From Candidatus Schekmanbacteria bacterium (GTDB lineage Bacteria > Schekmanbacteria > GWA2-38-11 > J061), in assembly GCA_003695725.1 (NCBI GenBank), contig RFHX01000218.1, forward strand, positions 1 through 6,427: a DNA stretch of 6,427 nucleotides, given 5' to 3'. Shown piece after piece: positions 1 to 6,427 of this stretch; the first letter of the stretch is position 1; the number at the start of each line of letters is the position of its first letter. The notes under the pieces are model-generated. The model worked only from the letters and a program-made list of their open reading frames with translations, did no database searches and was not told the DNA's origin. Both the position numbers and the translations under genes were made by a program.

Positions 1-1563
1 CCCTTACTATCAGTTTTATATATCCTTATAATTTTTACTTACCTTTTAACCATCATTTATTCAATTCTTCTCAACCGCATAAAAAATGTCGTTGCCTTCG
101 CTTATATCCAAATAATCGGCGATTTAATTTTTGATACTGTCTTAGTTTATCTTACGCGGGGAATTGAAAGCCCTTTTATCTTTCTATACTCGCTAACAAT
201 AATAATGGCAGGAATCGTTCTCTTTAGGATGGGAAGTTTTGTAGCGGCTTCTTTATCTTCACTTCTCTTTGTTTCGATGTGTATCTTTCAGATTAACAAA
301 ATCAAGCTTCTTCCAATCCCTGATTACTATGTAAATCCTATTACACCTTACTCCTTTTGGGAGTTGTTTCTAAAAATTTTCTTATCTATTGCCGCATTTT
401 ATTTAGTGGCATTCTTTGCTGGAGTACTGCTTGAAAACCTAAAAAAAACCCATCAAGAATTAGAGGAAAAGGAAGGGACATTAAAAAAACTAGAAAGACT
501 CAATGAAAATATTCTTCAAAGTCTAAGCAATGGTATAATTACAACTGATCTAAACGGAAAAATAATTTCATTCAATGCTGCAGCAGAAAAAATCTTTGGA
601 ATTGACAGCTATGCGGCAATAGGCAAACATTGGAACGAAATTCTTCCTACTATACCCTACATAGAATCTTTGAAAAGACTTTCTCATTCATCGTCAGGCA
701 TAATTTCAGAGGAAATAGAATTGCTAATAAATGGAGCAAAAAAGAATATATCTTTTTCCCTTTTTCCTTTAAAAGATGAAGATGGAAATAATACAGGTAT
801 GATTGGAAATTTTGAAGACATTACTGAAGTCAAAAGGATGGAAGAAAGTTTGAAGAGGGCTGACCGTCTTGCGGCAATAGGCGAAGTTGCTGCAGGAATG
901 GCTCATGAAATTAGGAATCCATTGGCATCAATCAGCGGCTCAATACAAATGCTGAAGGATACAATCAAAACCGATGGAAAAAACAAAAAGTTGATGGACA
1001 TCAGTATCAAGGAATCTGAAAGGCTTGACCATATAATAAACAATTTTCTTCAATATGCCCGTCCCGGCCAGCCTAAATTTGAAAAATGCGACGCAGCAAA
1101 GATCATTGAAGATGTTATCACTCTTGTCAAAAACAGCCCAAAATTTACTAATAAAAAAATAAATTTCAATTTTAAACAAAATAATGAAAAGATTTTTATA
1201 AATGCTGATAGCAAACAGCTCGAGCAGGTGTTGTGGAATCTTTCGATCAATTCAATCGAAGCTATAGAAAAAGAAGGGAATGTCGAAATTTCACTATCGA
1301 AAGATGAAAACAATACCAATTCTCATTCATTAGGGAAAAATCGTTCTTTTGCCAAAATAACTTTCTCTGATGATGGGGAAGGCATTAAAAAAGAGGATAT
1401 GGGAAAAATCTTTTCGCCCTTCTATACAACAAAGGAAGGCGGTACAGGACTTGGCTTGGCAATCGTTTATCGTATAATAGAAGAACATTTTGGTAGAATT
1501 GAAATAGATGAAACCAATGAAAAAGGAACAAAGTTTTTTATTTATCTTCCAATAGCAGAATAA
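1..1563 (+). CDS. PilS-like membrane sensor histidine kinase, 5' end outside window
   Basis: This is a sensor kinase that autophosphorylates on histidine and passes the phosphate to the regulator encoded next to it. The frame has no stop from base 1, so 520 codons are visible and the N-terminus is missing. Window codons 1-144 hold about five hydrophobic segments (roughly 2-24, 30-51, 57-75, 80-98, 119-144), one fewer than the six of classical PilS. The stretch with LVYLTRGIESPF (codons 48-59) resembles the PilS-type membrane domain. A charged coiled-coil linker follows (about 145-167), then a PAS domain (about 168-283). The HisKA H-box is AHEIRNPL, with the phospho-accepting His at 904-906. 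The HATPase domain has an N-box (NLSINSIEAI), G1 (DDGEGI), F-box (FSPFYTT) and G2 (GGTGLGLAI). An ATG at 205 lies in frame but inside a membrane segment, so it is not the start. Kinase assignment is certain. The PilS subtype is likely, from membrane topology and the PilR-like partner. Confidence 0.93.
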   Translation, partial: PLLSVLYILIIFTYLLTIIYSILLNRIKNVVAFAYIQIIGDLIFDTVLVYLTRGIESPFIFLYSLTIIMAGIVLFRMGSFVAASLSSLLFVSMCIFQINKIKLLPIPDYYVNPITPYSFWELFLKIFLSIAAFYLVAFFAGVLLENLKKTHQELEEKEGTLKKLERLNENILQSLSNGIITTDLNGKIISFNAAAEKIFGIDSYAAIGKHWNEILPTIPYIESLKRLSHSSSGIISEEIELLINGAKKNISFSLFPLKDEDGNNTGMIGNFEDITEVKRMEESLKRADRLAAIGEVAAGMAHEIRNPLASISGSIQMLKDTIKTDGKNKKLMDISIKESERLDHIINNFLQYARPGQPKFEKCDAAKIIEDVITLVKNSPKFTNKKINFNFKQNNEKIFINADSKQLEQVLWNLSINSIEAIEKEGNVEISLSKDENNTNSHSLGKNRSFAKITFSDDGEGIKKEDMGKIFSPFYTTKEGGTGLGLAIVYRIIEEHFGRIEIDETNEKGTKFFIYLPIAE

Positions 1564-1598
1564 TTTTTTAAAATCATAAGAAAGAAAAGGGATAAGAA

Positions 1599-2987
1599 AT
1601 GCCAAGAATTATGGTCGTCGATGACGAAAAAAATCTTCTCGAATTTATGGAGATTATGCTCGAGCAGGAAGGATTCAATGTAACGACATGTCAAAATGGA
1701 GAAAAAGCGCTAAAAATTTTAAAAGAGGAACTATTCGATATAGTAATAACCGATATCAAAATGCCTCGTATCAGCGGAATAGACATTTTAAAATATATAA
1801 AAAATACTTCCCCTGATACAGATGTAATAATGATTACCGCTTATGCTTCCCATGAAACAGCAGTAGAAGCAATGAAAGCAGGTGCTTACGACTACATTAG
1901 CAAACCATTCAATAACGAACAAATCAAGCTTGTAATAAGAAAAGCACTCGAAAAACATACCCTCAAAAAAGAAAATGTGCGCTTAAGGCGCCGTTTCGAA
2001 CGAGAAGAAAGTTCAAGAAATAAAATCATAGGCAATTCCAAGGAAATAAAAAATGTTCTTGAATTGATAAAAAAGGTTTCAAAGACTAACAGCACAGTTT
2101 TAATCTATGGAGAAAGCGGTACAGGCAAAGAACTTGTAGCAAGAGCAATTCATGAAAATAGCCAACGAGCCAACCAACCTTTTGAGTCAATAAATTGTGG
2201 GGCTTTAACGGAAACACTTCTTGAAAGCGAGCTTTTTGGACATGAAAAGGGCGCCTTTACAGATGCTATAAGAACTCAACAAGGGCTTTTTGAAATTGCT
2301 GACGGAGGCACTCTTTTTCTCGATGAAATAGGAGAAACATCACAATCAACGCAAGTAAAACTTTTAAGAGTCTTGCAGGAAATGGAAATTAAACGAGTTG
2401 GCGGCAACAAAAGAATTAAGGTCGATGTAAGAATTGTTTCAGCAACAAATAAAGATTTGAAGAAATTGGTCCAAGAAGGAAAATTTAGAGAAGACCTTTT
2501 CTATAGAGTGAATGTTTTTCCAATAACAGTCCCTCCCCTGCGCAAAAGACTCGATGACATTCCAGATTTAGTTGAATATTTCATCAAGAAATGTTCGAAA
2601 GAAAATGGACGGAAAGCACCCAACCTACATCCTGATACTCTATCCCTTATGAAACAATATTCTTGGCCCGGCAATATTCGGGAGCTTGAAAATGTCATCG
2701 AAAGGCTTTTAATCCTTTGTCCGGACAATGAAATTACTCCTAACTATCTGCCTGAAGAAATAAAGAATCCAAATTTGAGCAAAAATATTTATGAAGTGTC
2801 GGAACTTCAACTTCCTGAAATAAACCCGCAAGGTATAAATTTGGAAGAGATTATGATGAATATAGAGAAAAGATATCTTCTCAAAGCCCTTGAAAATACG
2901 GGAGGGAAAAAAACCAAAGCTGCTGAACTTTTGAATTTAAGTTTTCGCTCTTTCAGGTATCTTCTCAACAAATACAATATAAATTAG
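1599..2987 (+). CDS. PilR/NtrC-type sigma-54-dependent response regulator
   Basis: This 462-residue activator would be phosphorylated by the upstream kinase and use ATP to open sigma-54 RNA polymerase promoters. The receiver domain (about 3-115) has acidic residues Asp8/Asp9, phospho-acceptor Asp52, Thr80, Tyr99 and Lys102. The AAA+ domain (about 142-365) has Walker A GESGTGKE (171-178), a sigma-54 contact loop reading GAFTDA (218-223) instead of canonical GAFTGA, Walker B LFLDEI with Asp242/Glu243, and likely arginine fingers Arg297 and Arg303. The C-terminal Fis-type helix-turn-helix (about 421-461) contains LSFRSFRYLLNKY, a pattern typical of PilR-group regulators. Length is normal for the family. 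The ATG is preceded by an AAGGG ribosome-binding site (1587-1591) with 7-base spacing, and the gene starts 35 bp after the kinase stop, so the two form an operon. No pilin or other T4P gene is visible, so the regulon is unknown. It could also be named ZraR/AtoC-like by general annotation; PilR-like is my preferred reading. Confidence 0.94.
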   Translation: MPRIMVVDDEKNLLEFMEIMLEQEGFNVTTCQNGEKALKILKEELFDIVITDIKMPRISGIDILKYIKNTSPDTDVIMITAYASHETAVEAMKAGAYDYISKPFNNEQIKLVIRKALEKHTLKKENVRLRRRFEREESSRNKIIGNSKEIKNVLELIKKVSKTNSTVLIYGESGTGKELVARAIHENSQRANQPFESINCGALTETLLESELFGHEKGAFTDAIRTQQGLFEIADGGTLFLDEIGETSQSTQVKLLRVLQEMEIKRVGGNKRIKVDVRIVSATNKDLKKLVQEGKFREDLFYRVNVFPITVPPLRKRLDDIPDLVEYFIKKCSKENGRKAPNLHPDTLSLMKQYSWPGNIRELENVIERLLILCPDNEITPNYLPEEIKNPNLSKNIYEVSELQLPEINPQGINLEEIMMNIEKRYLLKALENTGGKKTKAAELLNLSFRSFRYLLNKYNIN

Positions 2988-3012
2988 AATTTTATTTCCT
3001 TTAGCAGTAAAT

Positions 3013-3043
3013 AAAAAGGGAAGCTCTAAATAAAGAACTTCCC
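3013..3043 (-). terminator. Intrinsic terminator of acs, in the convergent gap
   Basis: GGGAAG (3018-3023) pairs with CTTCCC (3038-3043). After one C/A mismatch the stem continues for three more pairs around a loop of about six bases. Read on the minus strand the stem is followed at once by TTTTTATTTA, as expected of a rho-independent terminator for acs, whose stop lies about 25 bp before it. On the plus strand the T-run (3054-3058) starts ten bases after the stem, so termination of the kinase-regulator operon here is possible but weaker. The stem is only moderately GC-rich. Confidence 0.72.
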
Positions 3044-3068
3044 ATAAATAGAAATTTTTCTTTTGAAT

Positions 3069-5012
3069 TTATTCTTCCTCATACTGTTGTTTGAGTTTTT
3101 CTATAACAGTAGGGTCTGCCAATGTTGTCACATCGCCTAATGCTCTTCTTTCAGCAATATCGCGAAGAAGTCTTCTCATTATCTTTCCACTTCTTGTCTT
3201 TGGAAGCTCATGAGTAAAAAACACATCTTCCGGCCTTGCCATTGCGCCTATCTTTTTCGCCACATGCTCCTTTAATTCCTTCTCCATTTCTTGTGTGGCT
3301 TCAAAACCTTCCCTTAAAGTCACAAAAGCGGCAACGGCCTGTCCCTTCACTTCATGGGTTTTCCCGATAACTGCTGATTCTGCAACTGCCTTATGGTCAA
3401 CAAGTGCGCTTTCTATCTCCATAGTGCTCAAACGGTGTCCAGAAACATTGATTACATCATCCACTCTTCCCATAACCCAAAAATAGCCGTCTTTGTCTTT
3501 CTTTGCACCATCGCCTGTAAAATAGATGTTTTCATACTTTGACCAATACTGCTGTTTGAATCTTTCGGGGTCTTTGTAAATTGTCCTAAGCATAGCGGGC
3601 CACGGCTTTGTAAGGACCAAAAATCCACCTGCATCAGGAGGCACTTCATTTCCGTTATCATCGAGAACTTTTGCTTCAATTCCAGGGAAAGGTTTCGTAG
3701 CTGAACCGGGTTTTGTCTTTACAATTCCCGGAAGAGGAGAAATCAAAATCATACCGGTTTCTGTCTGCCACCAAGTATCAACGATAGGGCATCTCTCATT
3801 GCCAATGTTTTTGTGATACCAAATCCATGCTTCAGGATTTATTGGTTCTCCCACAGTGCCTAAGAGGCGCAGGGATGAAAGGTCTCTTTTCTTAGGCCAT
3901 TCCTCTCCCCACTTCATAAATGTTCTTATCGCTGTTGGCGCGGTATATAGGATATTTACATTGTATTTTTCTACTATTTCCCAAAATCGATCCTTTTCAG
4001 GATAATCAGGAGAGCCTTCATACATAACCGATGTAGCGCCATTTGAAAGAATGCCATAAACAATATAGCTATGTCCTGTTACCCAACCGATATCCGCCGT
4101 GCACCAGTATGTATCCTCTTCTTTCAAATCAAATATGAGTTTTGATGTAAGCGTAGTCCCAACAAGATAACCGCCTGTTGTATGGACAATTCCCTTCGGC
4201 TTTCCAGTGGTGCCGCTTGTATAAAGGATATAAAGCATATCCTCACTATCCATCTCTTCAGCCGGGCATTCTGGTTTTGCTTCGTCCATCAGGTCAATCC
4301 ACCAATGGTCTCTTCCATCTTTCATATGGATTCTAGCCTCATCTCCTACCCTCTTCACAACGATTACATTTTCAACGAAAGGACATTTTTCAAGCGCTTC
4401 ATCAACATTTCTTTTAAGGGGAATGACGCTGCCCCTCCTATAGCCTCCGTCGGCTGTGATAACTATTTTCGATTCGGAATCTGTGATTCTTTCCACAAGA
4501 GAGTCTGCGCTGAATCCTCCAAAGACAACACTATGCGGAGCGCCTATTCTGCAACATGCAAGCATCGCAATGGGAAGTTCGGGAATCATAGGCATATAAA
4601 TTGTTACTCTATCCCCTTTTTTTACGCCAAACTGCTTTAACACATTTGCAAATTTGCATACTTCTCTGTAAAGGTCCCAATAGGTATAGACCTTTTCATC
4701 TCCGGGTTCTCCCTCCCAAATTATAGCCGCTTTGTTCTTGCGGTGGGTTTTTATATGCCTGTCAAGACAGTTGTAAGAAACATTGAGCTTTCCGCCTACA
4801 AACCACTTTGCAAAAGGTGGATTCCATTCGAGAACCTTATCCCATTTTTTAAACCAGTCGATATTTTCTGCCGCTTTTGCCCAAAAATCTTCGATATTCT
4901 TCCCTTCTTCATATATCTTTTCATCCTTCACATTGGCATTTTTTACAAAATCCTCAGGTGGTGCAAAAAGGCGCTGTTCATCAAGTAGTGCCTCAATCGG
5001 CTTGTTTCCCAT
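3069..5012 (-). CDS. acs: Acetyl-CoA synthetase (AMP-forming)
   Basis: This cytoplasmic enzyme makes acetyl-CoA from acetate, CoA and ATP through an acetyl-AMP intermediate. The 647 residues match the usual length (about 650), and the protein aligns by eye with the Salmonella/E. coli enzyme at an offset of one residue. Visible landmarks are the phosphate loop [11 protein letters not shown] (264-274), acetate-pocket residues Val311, Thr312, Val387 and Trp415, DTWWQTETG (412-420), hinge Asp518 in [13 protein letters not shown], Arg527, and the C-terminal PKTRSGK with catalytic Lys610. That lysine is the one acetylated by Pat-type enzymes in relatives. Trp415 in the pocket favours acetate over longer acids. 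The start is supported by a strong ribosome-binding site (GGGGGAG on the minus strand, 5023-5017), four bases before the ATG. The gene converges with the regulator gene and diverges from sppA, so it is probably monocistronic. No acetylase or deacetylase gene is adjacent. Confidence 0.97.
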   Translation of the reverse strand: MGNKPIEALLDEQRLFAPPEDFVKNANVKDEKIYEEGKNIEDFWAKAAENIDWFKKWDKVLEWNPPFAKWFVGGKLNVSYNCLDRHIKTHRKNKAAIIWEGEPGDEKVYTYWDLYREVCKFANVLKQFGVKKGDRVTIYMPMIPELPIAMLACCRIGAPHSVVFGGFSADSLVERITDSESKIVITADGGYRRGSVIPLKRNVDEALEKCPFVENVIVVKRVGDEARIHMKDGRDHWWIDLMDEAKPECPAEEMDSEDMLYILYTSGTTGKPKGIVHTTGGYLVGTTLTSKLIFDLKEEDTYWCTADIGWVTGHSYIVYGILSNGATSVMYEGSPDYPEKDRFWEIVEKYNVNILYTAPTAIRTFMKWGEEWPKKRDLSSLRLLGTVGEPINPEAWIWYHKNIGNERCPIVDTWWQTETGMILISPLPGIVKTKPGSATKPFPGIEAKVLDDNGNEVPPDAGGFLVLTKPWPAMLRTIYKDPERFKQQYWSKYENIYFTGDGAKKDKDGYFWVMGRVDDVINVSGHRLSTMEIESALVDHKAVAESAVIGKTHEVKGQAVAAFVTLREGFEATQEMEKELKEHVAKKIGAMARPEDVFFTHELPKTRSGKIMRRLLRDIAERRALGDVTTLADPTVIEKLKQQYEEE

Positions 5013-5045
5013 GCTACTCCCCCTTTGTTTTAAGTTAAATGTTAA

Positions 5046-5074
5046 ATTTAAATAACCAATTGATATAAAATCAA
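5046..5074 (-). promoter_or_regulatory. Candidate acs promoter
   Basis: On the minus strand, TTGATT (5074-5069) and TTAAAT (5051-5046) are 17 bases apart, each matching four of six bases of the sigma-70-type consensus. The implied transcript would start near 5039 and leave a leader of about 27 bases containing the acs ribosome-binding site. The surrounding DNA is so AT-rich that such matches arise easily by chance, so this is only a candidate. Confidence 0.25.
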
Positions 5075-5227
5075 AAAAATCTTCAATATTTAATGAAAAA
5101 TAAACTAACTTAGAGCTTTTTTTTAGTCAAATAAAAATTTGAGTATCACCTTCCCTTACAAAATGGTTAGACAAAGCACAAGTGCCCTTTTCTTATTGGA
5201 ACACAAAAATTGACATAACTTTGAGAG

Positions 5228-5258
5228 CTGATAAGGTTTTTCACTTCTTTTTTATCAG
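5228..5258. repeat. Inverted repeat CTGATAA / TTATCAG upstream of sppA
   Basis: CTGATAA (5228-5234) and its exact reverse complement TTATCAG (5252-5258) are separated by 17 bases. The right arm directly abuts the TTGACA at 5259 proposed as the sppA -35 box, and the left arm lies just downstream of another TTGACA at 5210-5215. The arrangement would suit a dimeric regulator or a hairpin in a leader transcribed from further upstream. A 7-bp match in AT-rich DNA may also be coincidental. Confidence 0.35.
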
Positions 5259-5286
5259 TTGACATTAATATGAATTTGACTGTAAA
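5259..5286 (+). promoter_or_regulatory. Candidate sppA promoter
   Basis: A perfect -35 box TTGACA (5259-5264) is followed after 16 bases by TGTAAA (5281-5286), which matches four of six bases of the -10 consensus. Transcription would begin near 5293, about 28 bases before the preferred sppA start and downstream of the ATG at 5270, which agrees with the later start. A second TTGACA at 5210-5215 has no good -10 at normal spacing. Confidence 0.4.
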
Positions 5287-5320
5287 TTTGTATTATTCAT
5301 CTTTATCAAGGATTATCGAA

Positions 5321-6307
5321 ATGACAAAAGAGCGAATTTTTTCAATCATTATCATTGTTGTATCTATTTTTTCAGTCATTGCAGGAATAATTCTTCTTTC
5401 GAGAAAAGTTCCCGAAAAAACAACTTTTGAAACATCAGCATTAAAATCAGTCTTTCCAATCAAAAAGGATTCCATTGCTGTAGTCAATATCTACGGAGAA
5501 ATAAGCTTTTCTCCTGTTTCACTCCCTTTAAGTATGATGAGAGGCGCCGATGCAATAGTTGACCAGATTGACCGATTTTCAAAAGATTCTCGAGTCAAAG
5601 CCATAATTTTGCGCATTAACAGTCCGGGAGGCACAGTTGGCGCAACTCAGGAAATTTTTGATGCAGTAATAAGAGCAAAACAAAAGGGAATTAAAGTAGT
5701 TGCTTCTTTAGGGGATATTGCTGCCTCCGGCGGATACTACATTGCCTGTGCCTGTGACCGTATCATATCAAACAAGGGAACAATAACAGGAAGCATTGGA
5801 GTCTTGATTACATCGCCAAATCTCAACAGCTTATTTAAAAAATACGGCATAAAATATAATGTAATAAAGAGCGGTGCTTATAAGGACACCCTTGCATTTT
5901 GGAGAGATTTGACCGATGAAGAACGAAAACTTTTGCAAAACACAGTTGACAATGTTTATGAACAATTTCTCTTTGCTGTTGCCGGTGGACGAAACATAGA
6001 AGTTTCAAAACTTCGCAAAATTGCTGACGGAAGAATATTCAGCGGACAAGAGGCAATGGAAGCTGGACTCGTCGATGAGTTAGGCGGATTCGACAAAGCG
6101 GTAAAGGTTGCCGCAGAACTTGCAGGAATAAAGGGAGAACCAAATCTGATTAGAAATGTTTCAATTCCTCTTGAAAGATTATTTGAATTCTTTGAAAAAG
6201 ATTCAGGCAATAGGTTTAATAGATATTTGAGCTCTCTGCCTACTCCGGTAAAATATCTTTATTCTGGAAATTTTGATATCGACAACAACTTGATTACATT
6301 GCGTTAA
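5321..6307 (+). CDS. sppA: Signal peptide peptidase SppA, S49 family short form
   Basis: This membrane-anchored serine protease is expected to degrade cleaved signal peptides or other membrane-associated peptides, with its catalytic domain outside the cytoplasmic membrane. From the ATG at 5321 the protein has 328 residues, normal for the short form (Bacillus SppA type) and half the E. coli long form. After a short charged start (MTKER), residues 6-26 form one hydrophobic anchor. RINSPGG (about 99-105) is the conserved oxyanion-region motif. The catalytic Ser136 lies in AASGGYYIA (codon 5726-5728) and the Lys188 in SGAYKD (codon 5882-5884). Their spacing of 52 residues equals that of the Bacillus Ser147/Lys199 dyad. 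Start choice: AAGGA (5308-5312) sits eight bases before ATG 5321, whereas ATG 5270 has no ribosome-binding site and would prepend 17 residues before the anchor. A membrane-protein gene follows 18 bp downstream. Distant S49 relatives include phage capsid proteases and SohB, but the anchor and motif set favour SppA. Confidence 0.93.
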   Translation: MTKERIFSIIIIVVSIFSVIAGIILLSRKVPEKTTFETSALKSVFPIKKDSIAVVNIYGEISFSPVSLPLSMMRGADAIVDQIDRFSKDSRVKAIILRINSPGGTVGATQEIFDAVIRAKQKGIKVVASLGDIAASGGYYIACACDRIISNKGTITGSIGVLITSPNLNSLFKKYGIKYNVIKSGAYKDTLAFWRDLTDEERKLLQNTVDNVYEQFLFAVAGGRNIEVSKLRKIADGRIFSGQEAMEAGLVDELGGFDKAVKVAAELAGIKGEPNLIRNVSIPLERLFEFFEKDSGNRFNRYLSSLPTPVKYLYSGNFDIDNNLITLR

Positions 6308-6325
6308 AAAAACGGGCTTTTAATC

Positions 6326-6427
6326 GTGGAAATACTATATTCATTCTTGTTTCATCCATCAGAAGCAGTCACAAGAATAACGGAGAAAAAAGGGAATAAT
6401 TTATTTCTACTACTTTTAGTTTTCTTA
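6326..6427 (+). CDS. Start of a Yip1-domain-like membrane protein gene, 3' end outside window
   Basis: From a GTG at 6326 the frame is open for 34 codons to the window edge. The predicted start, VEILYSFLFHPSEAV followed by TRITEKKG and then a leucine-rich hydrophobic stretch (NLFLLLLVFL), resembles the N-terminus of bacterial Yip1-domain membrane proteins. In those, a 'F-x-P-x-E-A-F/V-x-x-I-x-E-K' segment precedes the first membrane helix. GTG is the only ordinary start codon available between the sppA stop and the conserved segment. The ribosome-binding site is weak (ACGGG, 6312-6316, about nine bases upstream). The frame is the same as sppA, with 18 bp between stop and start, which suggests one transcription unit. 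The function of such proteins in bacteria is not established. The family call rests on recall of a short pattern and is moderate at best; that a gene begins here is more secure. Confidence 0.5.
   Translation, partial: MEILYSFLFHPSEAVTRITEKKGNNLFLLLLVFL

Larger units (their letters stand above)
5013..5320. other. Divergent intergenic control region between acs and sppA
   Basis: This 308-bp stretch is strongly AT-rich and carries no convincing gene on either strand. It holds the acs ribosome-binding site and leader at the left, candidate promoters facing both ways, two copies of TTGACAT (5210-5216 and 5259-5265) and a 7-bp inverted repeat between them. I found no GG-N10-GC pattern of a sigma-54 promoter, no tRNA and no riboswitch-like structure. 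Confidence 0.6.

Noticed and set aside
4182-4640. A 152-codon plus-strand open frame opposite acs
   Set aside because: It lies entirely antisense to well-conserved acs coding sequence, its composition is that of a shadow frame, and it shows no recognisable domain or ribosome-binding site.
3069-5012. Possibility that the synthetase is a propionyl- or other acyl-CoA synthetase
   Set aside because: Length, the Trp415 pocket residue and the full set of landmark residues agree with acetate-specific Acs at a constant one-residue offset.
5034-5047. Tandem GTTAAAT repeat in the acs leader
   Set aside because: Two copies of an AT-rich heptamer in very AT-rich DNA are expected by chance, and no further copies follow.
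4743-5055. Two overlapping plus-strand open frames opposite the acs N-terminus
   Set aside because: They are antisense to acs, mutually overlapping, and phenylalanine- and serine-rich as expected from reading AAG/GAA codons backwards.
5176-5185. GCAC-AA-GTGC near-palindrome, considered as a sigma-54 promoter or operator
   Set aside because: The GG and GC elements do not have the ten-base separation of a -24/-12 promoter on either strand, and the arms are only four bases long.
1-6427. Mobile element, CRISPR array, toxin-antitoxin or defence system
   Set aside because: No spaced direct repeats, transposase motifs, integration-site repeats or small paired genes are visible, and all main genes are intact members of housekeeping or regulatory families.

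Overview
The window is AT-rich chromosomal sequence with bacterial gene structure. It carries a two-component system whose regulator has the sigma-54 activator architecture, a full-length acetyl-CoA synthetase, an S49 signal-peptide peptidase and the start of a small membrane-protein gene. This combination, especially a PilS/PilR-type pair, fits a low-GC Gram-negative or other diderm lineage (deltaproteobacteria-like or an uncultivated candidate phylum). The sequence alone does not fix the taxon. There is no phage, transposon, CRISPR, tRNA or rRNA signal, and the region reads as ordinary core genome.

Layout: (1) Positions 1-1563, + strand, hold the 3' part of a PilS-like membrane histidine kinase. 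Its reading frame is open to the left edge, so the real start is outside the window. (2) Positions 1599-2987, + strand, hold its partner, a PilR/NtrC-type sigma-54-dependent response regulator, 35 bp downstream and surely co-transcribed. (3) Positions 2988-3068 are a short convergent intergenic gap with a hairpin plus T-tract that best fits a terminator for the minus-strand gene. (4) Positions 5012-3069, - strand, hold acs, acetyl-CoA synthetase, with every catalytic landmark intact. (5) Positions 5013-5320 are a very AT-rich divergent control region with the acs ribosome-binding site, candidate sigma-70-type promoters in both directions and a 7-bp inverted repeat. (6) Positions 5321-6307, + strand, hold sppA, a membrane-anchored short-form S49 protease with its Ser/Lys dyad. 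The start at 5321 is better than the in-frame ATG at 5270. (7) From 6326 to the right edge, + strand, is the beginning of a further gene with a GTG start, whose N-terminus resembles Yip1-domain membrane proteins.

Functionally, the kinase would sense a membrane or cytoplasmic cue and phosphorylate Asp52 of the regulator, which would then drive sigma-54 promoters. In well-studied relatives this is the type IV pilin gene, but no pilus gene is present here, so the target is unknown. Acs activates acetate to acetyl-CoA and is an independent unit. SppA and the following membrane protein look like one transcription unit concerned with the envelope. I see no evidence of a new biological system. The useful points are two start-site corrections (kinase and sppA), an unrecorded partial gene at the right edge, and the control region around 5210-5290.
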